NCBI GenBank assembly: GCA_930367215.1
Contig: OV884058.1
Span: forward strand, 110,073,802-110,137,801
Reading direction: 5' to 3'
From: Pollenia angustigena
Taxonomy: Eukaryota > Arthropoda > Insecta > Diptera > Polleniidae
DNA length: 64,000 bases
How positions within the stretch are numbered: the first letter of the stretch is position 1; each line of letters starts with the position of its first letter. Under the pieces are notes generated by a model, which made no database searches, was not told the origin of the DNA, and was given only the letters and a program-made list of their open reading frames with translations. Positions 36,972 to 47,479 of the stretch are shown here, piece after piece. The position numbers were made by a program, and so were the translations under genes.

Positions 36972-37630
36972 CCCTGCAAATAAAATTTGACGACCTGATC
37001 CATTTTGATAAAATGGACTAGTCCGATGTAATGCAAGCATGGACCATGCCATTGTAAAAAAATGTTTGTAGTGAGGCGACATGTCTTCGGTTTTTAACGA
37101 CGTGCTTTCGTTTTTAAACGACTTCAAAACTAATCCTCTTGTGTATACCATGGAGTAGTTTTAAAACTACACCTTAGTAGTCCAAAGGTGGGTTATATTG
37201 TCCTCCGCTAGGACATCGTAATGTTAAATAGACCATGTTTTTTCCATACGTTTGGGTTACTGTTGGAGTAGTCCTGGCCCCTTGTGGGCTACTCTTTACA
37301 CGCGTGTTTAGACTGGTCTTATTGTTTCCAAAAGTAACCCAAACGTATGGAAAAAACTTGGTCTATTTAACATTACGATGTCCTAGGGCAGGACCATATA
37401 ACCCAGCTTTGGATTACAAAGGAGTAGTATTAAAACTACTCCATGGTATACTCAAAAGGATTAGTTTTGAAGTCGTTTAAAAACGAACACATTTCGTTAA
37501 AAAACGAAGACATGTCGTCTCACTACAAACACTTTTTAACAATGACATGATCCATGCTTGCATTACATCGGACTAGTCCAACGAGTAGTCCATTTGATCA
37601 AAATCAGGTGGTCCCATATTATTTGCAGGG
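36972..37630. mobile_element. 659-bp foldback element
   Basis: The outer ends CCCTGCAAATAAAATTTGAC and, inverted, CCCTGCAAATAATATGGGAC are followed by arms of roughly 280 bp. These pair along nearly their whole length around a loop near 37265-37345, with shared words such as GATGTAATGCAAGCATGG, CCATACGTTTGGGTTAC and TTTAACATTACGATGTCCTA. No target duplication is evident and no protein is encoded. Confidence 0.85.
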
Positions 37631-38049
37631 TAAAAACAAAAACAAATTGGACAATACAACTAAATTATTTGAACTTATGCCTACAATAATCATACCAACA
37701 AAGCGACTCGTACTCATACCAATTTACATTCGTCGTTGTGTCATCGAGTGGACAATGACTACTTAAATGCAAAAGCAAAAGAATAAATGCCGTTTGACTT
37801 TAAGAAATTGTGTTATTGGGTGCGCAACAATAAATGCAAACAAAGCACTTTCAATAAAAAACTCACACATGCACAAATCAAATGTGTACAAAACGATGTC
37901 AAAATTACCAACGTTGAACTTTGATTTGCAGGCGTAGAGTTAATGTAAATTATAGCGTATGAGTAAATCAACAAAAATAGTGGATTTTGCAGTTCTCTGA
38001 CCGATACCGGTGTAATTTTTTTGCATAAAATACCGGTACGCGTATGCAG
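37631..38049. other. no feature seen
   Basis: AT-rich spacer with no supported gene. Confidence 0.4.
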
Positions 38050-38260
38050 GGGGGTTACCGCGTATTTCGATTCGAAAGAAATAATTTACGAGTTGGAACA
38101 AATCGTACTGTGTATTACGATTTTCGTACTTTTTGTTCCGAATGAACGGAAGTTGGTAATACCTTTTCGAAAACAAAAAGTCCCTTTCGTAACGGAAACT
38201 CTATATTACGAACAATAAAAAGCCCTTTCGAAACTCCAACTCCGTATTATTTGGAAATTG
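38050..38260. mobile_element. half copy of the GGGGGTTACCGCG MITE family
   Basis: It starts after CAG (38047-38049) with GGGGGTTACCGCGTATTTCG and follows the left arm of the element at 21520-21827 for about 170 bp. The right arm is missing. Confidence 0.7.
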
Positions 38261-38363
38261 TTCGAAAGCTATTTTGTTAGTGACAAAGTGCAAATGACAA
38301 AGTTCAAGATAAATAATAGTGTAAAACAAACAAATTAACCCTGATAATATTATAATTGATATA

Positions 38364-38602
38364 CGGGCATGTTCTGACAATCGCAAAACGCTTAACATTG
38401 GCGATTCTTACTTAAAATCGCAAATTATTTGTTCTCTAAATCGCAATAGCAAGAAGTTTGGCGATTTAAAATTACAAAAGGGAACTAGAATATTTGTAAG
38501 AAAATTTAGCAGATCGCAAGTTAAACGCACGAGTTAAGGAACATCATAAAATAAATTTGGCGTTTTGCGATTTCAAATCGTACGATTGTCAGAACATGGC
38601 CG
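38364..38602. mobile_element. 239-bp MITE with CGGGCATGTTCTG ends, ATA flanks
   Basis: The left CGGGCATGTTCTGACAATCG and the right inverted CGGCCATGTTCTGACAATCG are flanked by ATA on both sides (38361-38363, 38603-38605). Confidence 0.8.
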
Positions 38603-38632
38603 ATAAAATAAATATTTATTAATGTTATTATT

Positions 38633-38869
38633 CGGGCCTGTTCTGAAAATCACGTGATTTCAAATCACGTGCTTTTGAAATCACACGTGTGATTTTGTGG
38701 TGTTCTATAAGTCATACAGTTTTGTGTTTCACAGTGTGCTTTCGGCAATTGAAGATCACACCAAAATACGCAAAAACGGGACACTAAAGGATCACACGTG
38801 TGATTTTAGTAAGCACATGTGATTTGAAATCACGTGATTTGAGTAAAAGTGATTTTCAGAACATGCCTG
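38633..38869. mobile_element. 237-bp MITE rich in CACGTG
   Basis: The ends CGGGCCTGTTCTGAAAATCA and, inverted, CAGGCATGTTCTGAAAATCA belong to the same family as the neighbour at 38364. Five CACGTG hexamers lie at 38651, 38666, 38684, 38795 and 38831. Confidence 0.75.
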
Positions 38870-39439
38870 TTTGACAATGTTTTAATATTTGTGGTCTTGA
38901 AATTTTAAAAAAATTTCAAATAAAATAACATTTACAAACAAAAAGCAGTATAAAATAATGGTTGGTTTTTCTGTTGACTCTTCAAACTACAGGGAAATAC
39001 AATAAATTTTTATTAAAAACACACAATTATAATATTTTTCACACATTGAATAGTATTTGTTTTGTTGTGGGATATTTTCGTCCATTTTGGTATTTTAATA
39101 GCAGTTTCTCTTAATACCGGTATCATACTGGTGAAGGGGTTTTTTTTTTTGTTAAAAAATAATATAATTTTTCAACGAGTAAAAAAATAGAGAAATCTTA
39201 TTAATAAACAATTTTGTATTCCCAAAAATAACTTTGAAAAAACTATAAGTTTTAACACTTGTGATAATGAAAAAATATTTGTTAACATAAGGATGTAAAA
39301 AAGGAAATTCTTTCAGAGTAAAGCCTTCCTAAGTGCATGGATCCATTTGGAAATATCTTTTTTAAGGTTATTTATTTTTTTCATTATTTATTTATTGAAT
39401 CTTCATATATTAAATATGAACTAACAATAATTAATAAAA
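38870..39439. other. no feature seen
   Basis: AT-rich. It includes TAATACCGGTATCATACTGG-like simple sequence near 39110 that recurs around 42380-42520. Confidence 0.4.
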
Positions 39440-41350
39440 TCTTATCCTAATTCTTTATTTTATGTCATGCCAGTGCAAGTGCCAGACAAAAATTTTCTTC
39501 ATCACGGGTTCTGTTCACATATATAGGTGTATATCGCTCATTTAAATGGGTAAGTGCTGCAGTGTCTCTTCTCCTTACGCGAGTGTGGCCGCTAACACTT
39601 AAAATATTTCGAGCAAGTGGATTCGGATGCAATGCGAGCCATTTTAAGTTTTTTAATGCATATTTCGTTATCATAGTTTTTACTATTGGGACATTGAGAT
39701 CCTTGTGAATATTTGAGTTTTTAACATACCAATACTGAGGCAGTGCCCACAGCACCAAATTGGCTTTAAGATGGAGTTGTAAAGTAGAAGTTTGCAGTCG
39801 AGACTTAGGACAGAGTTTCTTCCGTTTGAGTTAATTCTGCCTCTATATGGCTTTTCCACGTTAAACGGCGATCTGGATGTATTTTACATGCGAATTTTGA
39901 GGTATTCTTTGATTAATGATTTTAATAAGGGGGCATGATTCCCGACGCATGGTGAATGTTATATGTACGTATTTTTGCTCATTGACCTTTATTCTCCATT
40001 GTTTCAACCACAGTTATAGGTGAAATATATGATACTACTGTAAGAATCGAGATTGAAGCTTGGGTGAAGTTGTTTGTTGGCATATCCGAGGTATATATTA
40101 AGTATAAAAGTGGGCTCAGGATGCTTCCCTGAGAGACTCTAGCGTCAATTGGCTGAGGAGAACTTGGTCTCCTTTAATCATAAACCTTCGACCGACTAAG
40201 GAGCTTTCTAACAGCTTGTGTGTGTTTACTGGTAAGTTTAGTTTCATTTCATGTAATTAGCCTTCATGTCAGACTTTATCAAAAGCTTGATAAACATCGA
40301 TGAAGAGGGCGGAACAATATTTTCTTTCTTCGAAGGCTTTTCTTATGGCGTTTACTATTCGATGGGTTTGTTCAATTGTGCTGTGTTCTCTTCTAAAGCC
40401 GAAGTGGTGGTTAGGAATTCATCTATTTTCATATAAAATTGGGATTAATTTTGTCACTAACAGATTCTCGAACAGCTTTGATATATAAGATATTGTCTTA
40501 TAGGACTTAACTTTTGTGCGATCCTTTCCTGGTTTATTAAATAGCATTACAAATTTAAGGAACAATTTTCTTTGCTAAGCTGGGTAGTTCCAACAGCATT
40601 TTATTACTGATCTTGTCAATACCAGGGGGGCTACTCTCTATTGCGATGCGAAAGAAAATTGTAGCAAACCTAGCGATTGGTACTCTTTAATACGTTTGTG
40701 AATGTGTCTTTCGCATCTTTTAATTTTTTTTATTTTCGTAAATCATCACTTTATAAAATAAAATAAATTTTCCAATTTCAAATATTTTTACACACTTTGG
40801 CATTTCATTACTGTAAATCCGCGCCATCTTTTATTTTTATGGCCACTATCGCTTCATTTCCAGAAAATTTTGCGAAAGTTATAGAGAGTACCAAGTTGGC
40901 ATATAGCTTTCGCATCGAAATTGTTTTCGCATAGCAATAGAGAGTAGACCCCCAGGTGCCTTCTTAGAATTTAAGTAACAAAAAGTCTTTTCTATTTCTC
41001 TTGTCTTTAATCTTAGGGGAATAGCTGCTCTAACATTAACAGGCGGTAACTCGACTGCTATATCGTGAGATATATTTACAGACGTTTTTCAAATGATTAA
41101 AAAACAGATTTCCTTTTTCAATATCGTTTCTTGCCCAACTACCATTCAAGTTTTAATGGTGGCTTAGAGATAACTGTCCTTTTAGATTTCTTTTTGTGCA
41201 CTCTTTTAATAAATTCTTAAGTTGTGGGCATCTGTACAGTTGCCACTCTCTTCGAACTCTCCTTTTTTTAGTCAAGAGCCGCTCGACGTCTGAAGAACAT
41301 ATTTTATTATTTTTGATTTTTTTAAAGGGTTATGCTGAAGTGTTGAACAG
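39440..41350 (-). pseudogene. jockey-like non-LTR retrotransposon relic (reverse transcriptase)
   Basis: Read on the - strand, broken frames give ordered pieces of a jockey-clade polyprotein. These are an RRVRREWQLYRCP segment (about 41270), KKAPGIDKISNKMLLELP split by the MITE-A at 40626-40952, FIDVYQAFDKV (about 40290), VSQGSILSPLLY (about 40110), HPDRRLTWKSHIE (about 39870), and a C-terminal YVKNSNIHKDLNVP to HPNPLARN stretch (39465-39758). AT-rich TAAATAAATAA-type sequence follows at the 3' side. Stops and frame changes are many and the 5' part is absent. The catalytic F/YxDD block is not intact. Confidence 0.8.
40626..40952. mobile_element. MITE-A copy 3 (327 bp), inserted in the reverse transcriptase relic
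   Basis: The ends are GGGGGCTACTCTCTATTG and, inverted, GGGGTCTACTCTCTATTG, with CAG at 40623-40625 and 40953-40955. Removing it with one CAG rejoins the KAPGxD motif of the reverse transcriptase on the other strand. Confidence 0.92.
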
Positions 41351-42940
41351 CTAGTTTAAGATAACTGTCAAAACTAACAATAGAACAAGCAACAAATTAA
41401 CGTAGAACAAGCAATTTTCATACCAAAGGAGTAAGTGTGCAGATGTACACAATGAGCCAAAATATGTAGTTGCATAGATCTTGATGAAGAAGAAAAACAG
41501 CAAAATTTTTCTTAAACGCCAAATAACAACAATATAGAAGAATTACTACTGTTTGTATTTTTTCTCTTAACGAAAAATCTTAAAAAAATTAATTTGGTTA
41601 TTTTGTAAAAGACTTAATTCTACTGCCTTCAAAAATTTTTATATGAATTAATTTTCAACGCAAGGGATACAAAATAACCTTTTAAATTTCTAGATTTAAG
41701 GTAAATATTTTGACGTTGAAGGTAAAAAAACTGAAAAACCTGCAGCCAATTAACTGTCTCTAAATCTGTATAAAGTATATACATATTTATTATAAACTAT
41801 AGATGACACCGAAATTTAAAGTGAATATGCTGGTCTTTTATACCTGAAAAACCTTTTCTGTAAATGGTGTGTTTAAACTTTTTTTTTTTTACCCCATTTA
41901 TTGACTACAGTGTCCTAAGAAGCGGTACATAGAAACTTTTCGATACTATCGACAGTTTTTAAGCTAACTATCGAAACTATCGATTGGGCCGACTATCGAT
42001 AGTTTTGCAGCTCTATCGTGATCTACTTATAAAGCGCCCAATAAAAACTTTCTTGTTTTGCAAAGCACTAATAGCAAATTTTAAAAAGTAAGTAATTTAT
42101 GTATACATTTCAGTAAGGTAAGTGAACGAATTATTAACAAATTAAAACAAAAAATATAACATTTAAAGAGCCACGACATTTCCTTGATATAAAGCAAGTT
42201 TGAAAGGGAGCATATTAAAGAATAACGGTAACAATAATACAGCAAATGGGGGCTATCATAATCAACACTCAATTTAACTCGAAACAATGGCTAGAAGTCT
42301 GGAAATTGTTGGTGTGTTGCCCTGTGTTAAAAATATGTATATGTATTTTTCTTTTTTTTGATTTGGTAAATTTAATTTTAATACCGATACATACCGTTAT
42401 AAAAGATTCTATACCGGTATACCGATATAGTTAAAATACCGATCACAATCCCGAATAAGAAAATAGTTTAATACCGGTACCAATACAAAAATAACAATTA
42501 TTTTAATATCGATACCTATACCGAAATTCGTTTCAGTTGCCAACCGTGGTTTTGAATTAAAAGTATGTATTTTCTAGAATATCTGATATTATTCAAAAGC
42601 TTATGTTCATATTTTTATGTTATTTGAATTAAAGTGATTTTCGATAGAAGGCCCTATAATGAAATTATTTTATTCTGCCCAAATTGAATTTAAGTAAGTA
42701 TAATTTGGATTCTATGGAAACTTATGTACTGATCTTTAAGTTGAAGAAACTTAATGGGAACAATCAGGCATATTCTGAAAATCACTTTAACTAAAATCTA
42801 AAGTGTTAAAACTCAAACTTTATTTCTAATATATTAAAAGGAACACTTTCGGCAAAATACTGAGATTGTTAGTATCCAAGAGAGTTTTAAACAGAATTTC
42901 GAAATTCTACCCATGAAACATTTTGTAAATTTTTTGCTAG
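41351..42940. other. no gene; ATCGATA and ATACCGGTAT simple repeats
   Basis: AT-rich. Around 41938-42012 there are four ACTATCGA-type words, including the palindrome CTATCGATAG, and around 42380-42530 a run of ATACCGGTAT and ATACCGATA words. Both look like degenerate repeat ends. A CAGGCATATTCTGAAAATCA end fragment is at about 42765. Confidence 0.45.
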
Positions 42941-42944
42941 CGTA

Positions 42945-43080
42945 TTTCGATTCGAAAGAAATAATAATAAACTCGTAAATTATTTCTTTCGATTTTCGTA
43001 TAATTTGTTCCGAATGAACGGAAGTTTTATATTCCACAACGCTCTATTACGAACAATAAAAATCTTTTTCGAGAGTCCAA
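42945..43080. mobile_element. fragment of the TTACCGCGTATTTCG MITE family
   Basis: GCGTATTTCGATTCGAAAG, then TTTGTTCCGAATGAACGG and CTCTATTACGAACAATAAAA, follow the order seen at 38050-38260. Confidence 0.6.
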
Positions 43081-43092
43081 CTTTGTCTTAGT

Positions 43093-43231
43093 TCCAATTT
43101 ACACTTTGGACATTTCTTGCCGGACAGACGAAGTTGTTGGTAAGGTAGCCAAGCTGTATACGTAACTCACTTTACTTTTTGCCTCTCTCGCCTACAAACT
43201 TCGTCTTTACGGCAAGAAATGTGTAAATTGG
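43093..43231. mobile_element. 139-bp MITE
   Basis: The left arm CCAATTTACACTTTGGACAT, then TTTCTTGCCG, pairs with the right arm CGGCAAGAAATGTGTAAATTGG; GACGAAG and its inverse are also paired. Confidence 0.6.
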
Positions 43232-43317
43232 GATTTATGAACATATGCGTTAGTTATGCGAAAAACGTTAGCAAATTATTAGAAATCTTTTTTTTTAATG
43301 ACAAAGTGAAAAAAACA

Positions 43318-43990
43318 AGTAAGAAAGTATAGTCGGTCAAGCCCGACCATATGGTACCCTACACCACAGTATTAAAAACACATCATGCTTATATGTCCAC
43401 ATAAATATGGATTTATCTATGTTTATAAACTTCATTAAAATCGGTTTGAAAGTTTGTGAGAGACAGAAATTGCCCCCCACCTCCCCTTGTGGTCTTATTT
43501 TTGAAAAACTGAATAGCTTGTGTGTCCATATAGATATGGATCTATCTATGTTTTAAATTTCATTAAAATCGGTTTGAGAGGCACAAATTGCCCCTATCTC
43601 CCCACGTGGTTCTAGTTTTTAAAAAATGCATCCCTTTTGTGTCCATAAAGATATGGTTCTATCTATGTTTTAAACTTCATCAAAATCGGTTTGAAATTTC
43701 CCCCTATCTTCTCTCGTGGCCCTATGATATAGCCCATTTTCAATAAGCTTGATCCTTGTGCCAATAATAACCTATGACCCAAATTTTATCAAATTATCTC
43801 CAAAATTGCGACCTGTACTTTGCGCACAAGGTTACATGGACAGCCAGCCAGCCTGCCAGCCGGACGGACATCGTTAGTTCGGCTCAGAAAGTGATTCTGA
43901 GTCGATTGGTACACCTTAAGGTGGGTCTAGGACCAATATTTTAAGCCGTTACACACATCAGCACAAATGCATAATACCCTCTCCACTATT
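43318..43990. repeat. dispersed repeat with three degenerate units of about 110 bp
   Basis: It opens with GTATAGTCGGTCAAGCCCG and ACCATATGGTACCCTACACC, then repeats a unit with TCTATGTTT, TTCATTAAAATCGGTTTGA and CCCC-rich words (43420, 43550 and 43670). It ends with AAGTGATTCTGAGTCGATTGG and CCACTATTGTGGTGTGGG. The layout parallels the repeat at 8095-8945. It is non-coding. Confidence 0.6.
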
Positions 43991-44204
43991 GTGGTGTGGG
44001 TATAAAAATGTAAGTATTAAAATGTATATAACAAACAAATTAAACCTTATAATTAGATATTCTCGAAATAGAATTCGAGTTAAATTGAAATCGAACAAAT
44101 TTTTAAAATTATCGTTTGAAAGGTTCATAAAAATATTCATTTTTACAAGATATTATGTGAACTCAAATTTTTGCTTATTATTGAAACTTATTCACGTTGT
44201 TAAA

Positions 44205-44345
44205 CCCTCCACCACAATTAGTTGTTAAGAGGGTATACTAAGTTTGTCATTCCGTGTGAAACTTTGTTATTATTCATCTCAGACCCCTTAAAGTATATAT
44301 TCTGGCTCCTTGAGTCATTTGAAGCAATGTTTGTAGAAATAATAA
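44205..44345. repeat. fragment of a second dispersed fly repeat
   Basis: ACCCTCCACCACAATTAG, GGGTATACTAAGTTTGTCA and CAGACCCCTTAAAGTATATA in this order match a repeat type I recognise from fly genomes. It is short and truncated. Confidence 0.45.
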
Positions 44346-45239
44346 AACTTTTTAAAATTTGGCAGACATTTTGGATATTTGTCAAACTTTTGCAGAGGGA
44401 AGACGTTGAAAAAGAAGCTTTGCTTGCCACCAAACAGCAAGTTGTTTAAATCACTTTTTACTTATAATTCCTTAACTTTATTTTATATTTTTTCTCCTTT
44501 TAAATAAAAAAGCAACAAAAATTAATGTTTGTACGGAGTATATTTGCGTTGTTTATTGATAAACACCAAACGGAAACAATGTGTGTGTTTGTCAAGCATT
44601 TTGTGTGGTTTATTATGCCCTTAAGATCAGCACGTTAGAAAATGAAAATAATATTCTTAAAAGGCATTTAAATCGTCAGGATACTGATAATCTTTAAACT
44701 CTAAATCTTTATCAGCCCAATTATGAATACAAATTCCCCATGAGTTTTTCTCCCTTTTCCCATTTTACAATTGAATTAACATAGGAAAAATGGAAGAAGG
44801 GAGAAAACTCCCCGGGAATTTTTAATAAAAATTGGGCAGCGACTACTGGAAAAGCTTATACAATATTTTGATTTACTCAACAAATATTTGCATACATTTT
44901 GAAAGGATTAAATATCCTTTTTAATTTATGTGTGTAAAATTCTTTTTATCAATCATTTCCCTATAAAATCAAGTCAGAATATATTTGTTTTCAACAGTAT
45001 TTATGCTAAACTCAACCATCTTTTATATAATTTTTTTACGTTAAATAAATACGTTACTATTTCTTTTGATTACGGGGGGATAATCAAAAATCTCACAAGC
45101 TTCAAGAAAAATATTACCTTTGAAAAAATGTTTTCGGGTTTGTATTAGGGCTGTTTTTCATTCATAATTTCTTTAACTATAAGTATATACCCATTTTCTA
45201 ATAAACAAAAGTTATCGGGATAAAATGTTGTAATTTTCA
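44346..45239. other. no feature seen
   Basis: AT-rich DNA up to the retrotransposon target site. Confidence 0.4.
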
Positions 45240-46034
45240 AAACTGTACTGTACGGGACGGGGAAATGATACCAGCTGGTTGCTGTTTACAAACAACCAGT
45301 GAATGTGGCCAGATTGTCGGCGGCGCTGGTATGCTGGCGGTTCGCGCGGCTAGAGCTCGCCGGATGGGGGTGGTTCTTGCCGACCAAATGGCTCAAAACC
45401 CGGGTACAAAAAAAAATCCATACCAGCTAGGAAAAATAATAATAAAAAGAAATGCTGGGGCTCGAAGTAGCTGACAAAAAATAAAAAACACGAAAACACC
45501 TCTTCCCTCACCATTTCCACACATCTCCGGCTGATGACGTGCCGGGATTGGCCCTCCCACTAGAGACGAAGTCTCTCCATGACATCCCCTTATCCCGGGA
45601 TGTCCCAAATCTCCACCTGCAAACGATTACACTCCTCTACTTACCCGCCATAACGAAATTTACCAACTCATAATAAAAAACAGGTAATGTTCATTTCAAA
45701 ACGTTATAAAACATGCCTTGTTTATTAAAAATAATAAAAATTGCAAAAAAAACAAATAAAACCCAAATCTTTAACAATAATCCATTTATGCTGGCAATTC
45801 TAATAAAATTTATAACCAAAAACAAATGTTAATTTAATTTACTTTTAAAAGTTAAAAGCACTTTCGGAATTTTTCCTTCTTTTTTTTTTTTTTTTTAAAG
45901 TTAAAATTTACTTTTAAAAGTTAAAAAAAAAATATTAAAATTTACTTTAATTTACCAAAATTGGGATTTAAAAAACCCATAAATACTCAAAAAAACAATA
46001 CTAATAAAATAAACTTTTGTTTTGTTGTCCGCAG

Positions 46035-46117
46035 CAACTCTAAAACCTGCCCTCCTGCCTCCAAGAAGAAGATATGATGTTCTGCCGTCCGTCCGTGAAT
46101 TGCTTGTCCTAGTAATG
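46035..46117 (+). ncRNA. antisense exon candidate in 3' LTR
   Basis: Acceptor TTGTTGTCCGCAG before 46035 and donor GTGAGT at 46118. A frame is open through it (LLPPRRRYDVLPSVRELL). The same signals occur in the other LTR at 57696. An AT-rich intron-like block precedes it, with a possible donor GTAATG at 45684. Confidence 0.45.
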
Positions 46118-46194
46118 GTGAGTCTAAAAAAACCAGTCTATATATACATATATATCACCTGCCTTAAAATCTACTGCCTTTTTTTTTTCTCTAG

Positions 46195-46308
46195 GGAAAC
46201 TTCAACACTACGGGTAAATCTACCCTAATCTGAACAAGAACCTAGGCTTGAGCTCAACCCTAACTACGCGCACTTCAGGCTCTAAATCGCCCAAAGGACT
46301 GAACCACG
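46195..46308 (+). ncRNA. antisense exon candidate in 3' LTR
   Basis: The acceptor is a T10 tract then CTCTAG, and the donor GTAAGA is at 46309. All three frames contain stops, so it would act as leader or 3' UTR. The next acceptor, TCTGTCCGTAG, is at 46379-46389 and opens a further exon. Confidence 0.4.
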
Positions 46309-47479
46309 GTAAGATTTCCCTCACAAAAAAAAATAGCTTAAATTTCAAAAAACCAAGTTTAATATATTTATATTTTATTCTGTCCGTAGGTCGACTGTTC
46401 TTGTGTCTTGTCCGATGTCAAGGCAGATACCTGGATTCCACAAGGTTCGGTGGTGCTTACGGCTGGCTGTTCCAACGCGGGTGTGACACGGGAGATTTAC
46501 TGGCGCACTCGGCTGTTTATTTCTTTTCTTTATTTAAAATATCTTCTTTTTACTTTAATAATTATTTTGCAGTGTACAAGCTTACGTTTTTTTTAACAAG
46601 CTTATATATTTTTTTTGGTTTATTATAACTTTTATTTGCAATGTACTGTCTTTTATTTTTTTGTTCTTTATTAAACTTTTAATTTGTGCTCTATTTTAGT
46701 TTCTTTTAATTAAATTTTATATTTAGTTGAAAATTTAAACTTACTTCTTACTTTTAAATTTCACTTTTTCTTTTTGCAATAATAAAATAAATACAAAATT
46801 TACAAAGTCTTTACGATGTCTTTTCTTTTCCAAATCAATTCCTTCTTTTAAAACTGCCGGTGGCCACTCGTCACACTTAACTCCAGAAAACAAAAAAAAG
46901 AGCGACATTTTTCATTTTTGCCCCCACGAAACCTCGGGAACGCTACCTTCCACCATTTTCGAAAATCTTTTCCTTTCCTCAGCAAAAAAAACTAAAACAT
47001 AAATACCAAATTCCTCTTTCTCTACCTCTAATTTTCCTTTCTTTTCATATTTATTTTTTTTCCCTACAGCTGTCTCACTTTTATAAACAAACAAAATTTT
47101 CCCTTTTTTCATACAACACTGCCTTATCCTCTTTAGGGTGACCATAACAAACCCAACCATTCCTTAAATTCACTAGTGAATTCAGGATGGGAGGGAAAAA
47201 GGAACCATCATAGCGAAAAAACAATGTATCAACTTTTGGAGATTTTGGGTATTTTTCCTTGAATTCCCAAAAATTAAACGATATGGCAACTTTGATTACC
47301 GATATGAAAATAAATACAACACTGAAAGTACTGTACCCTTCGGAACGAACTGGCAACACTGAAACCATTTATTAATTAATAGCCTTATGAATGAATGGAA
47401 AAGGAGAATGAAAGAAACGAAAATAGTAGCGTGATTTTACACACATAATATTACACCAAAAACAACGAAACAGAGATGA

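Larger units (their letters stand above)
45244..47149 (-). repeat. 3' LTR (1,906 bp)
   Basis: It is identical to 56906-58810 in what I compared except A at 46251 versus G at 57913 and three homopolymer lengths (T17/T16, T10/T11, A8/A7). The + strand reading contains intron-like blocks with consensus splice sites (see the antisense entries). Confidence 0.93.

Noticed and set aside
46408..46596. + strand frame in the LTR (and its copy at 58070) as a gene
   Set aside because: No ATG start, and the tail is AT-rich translation; treated only as part of an antisense exon candidate.
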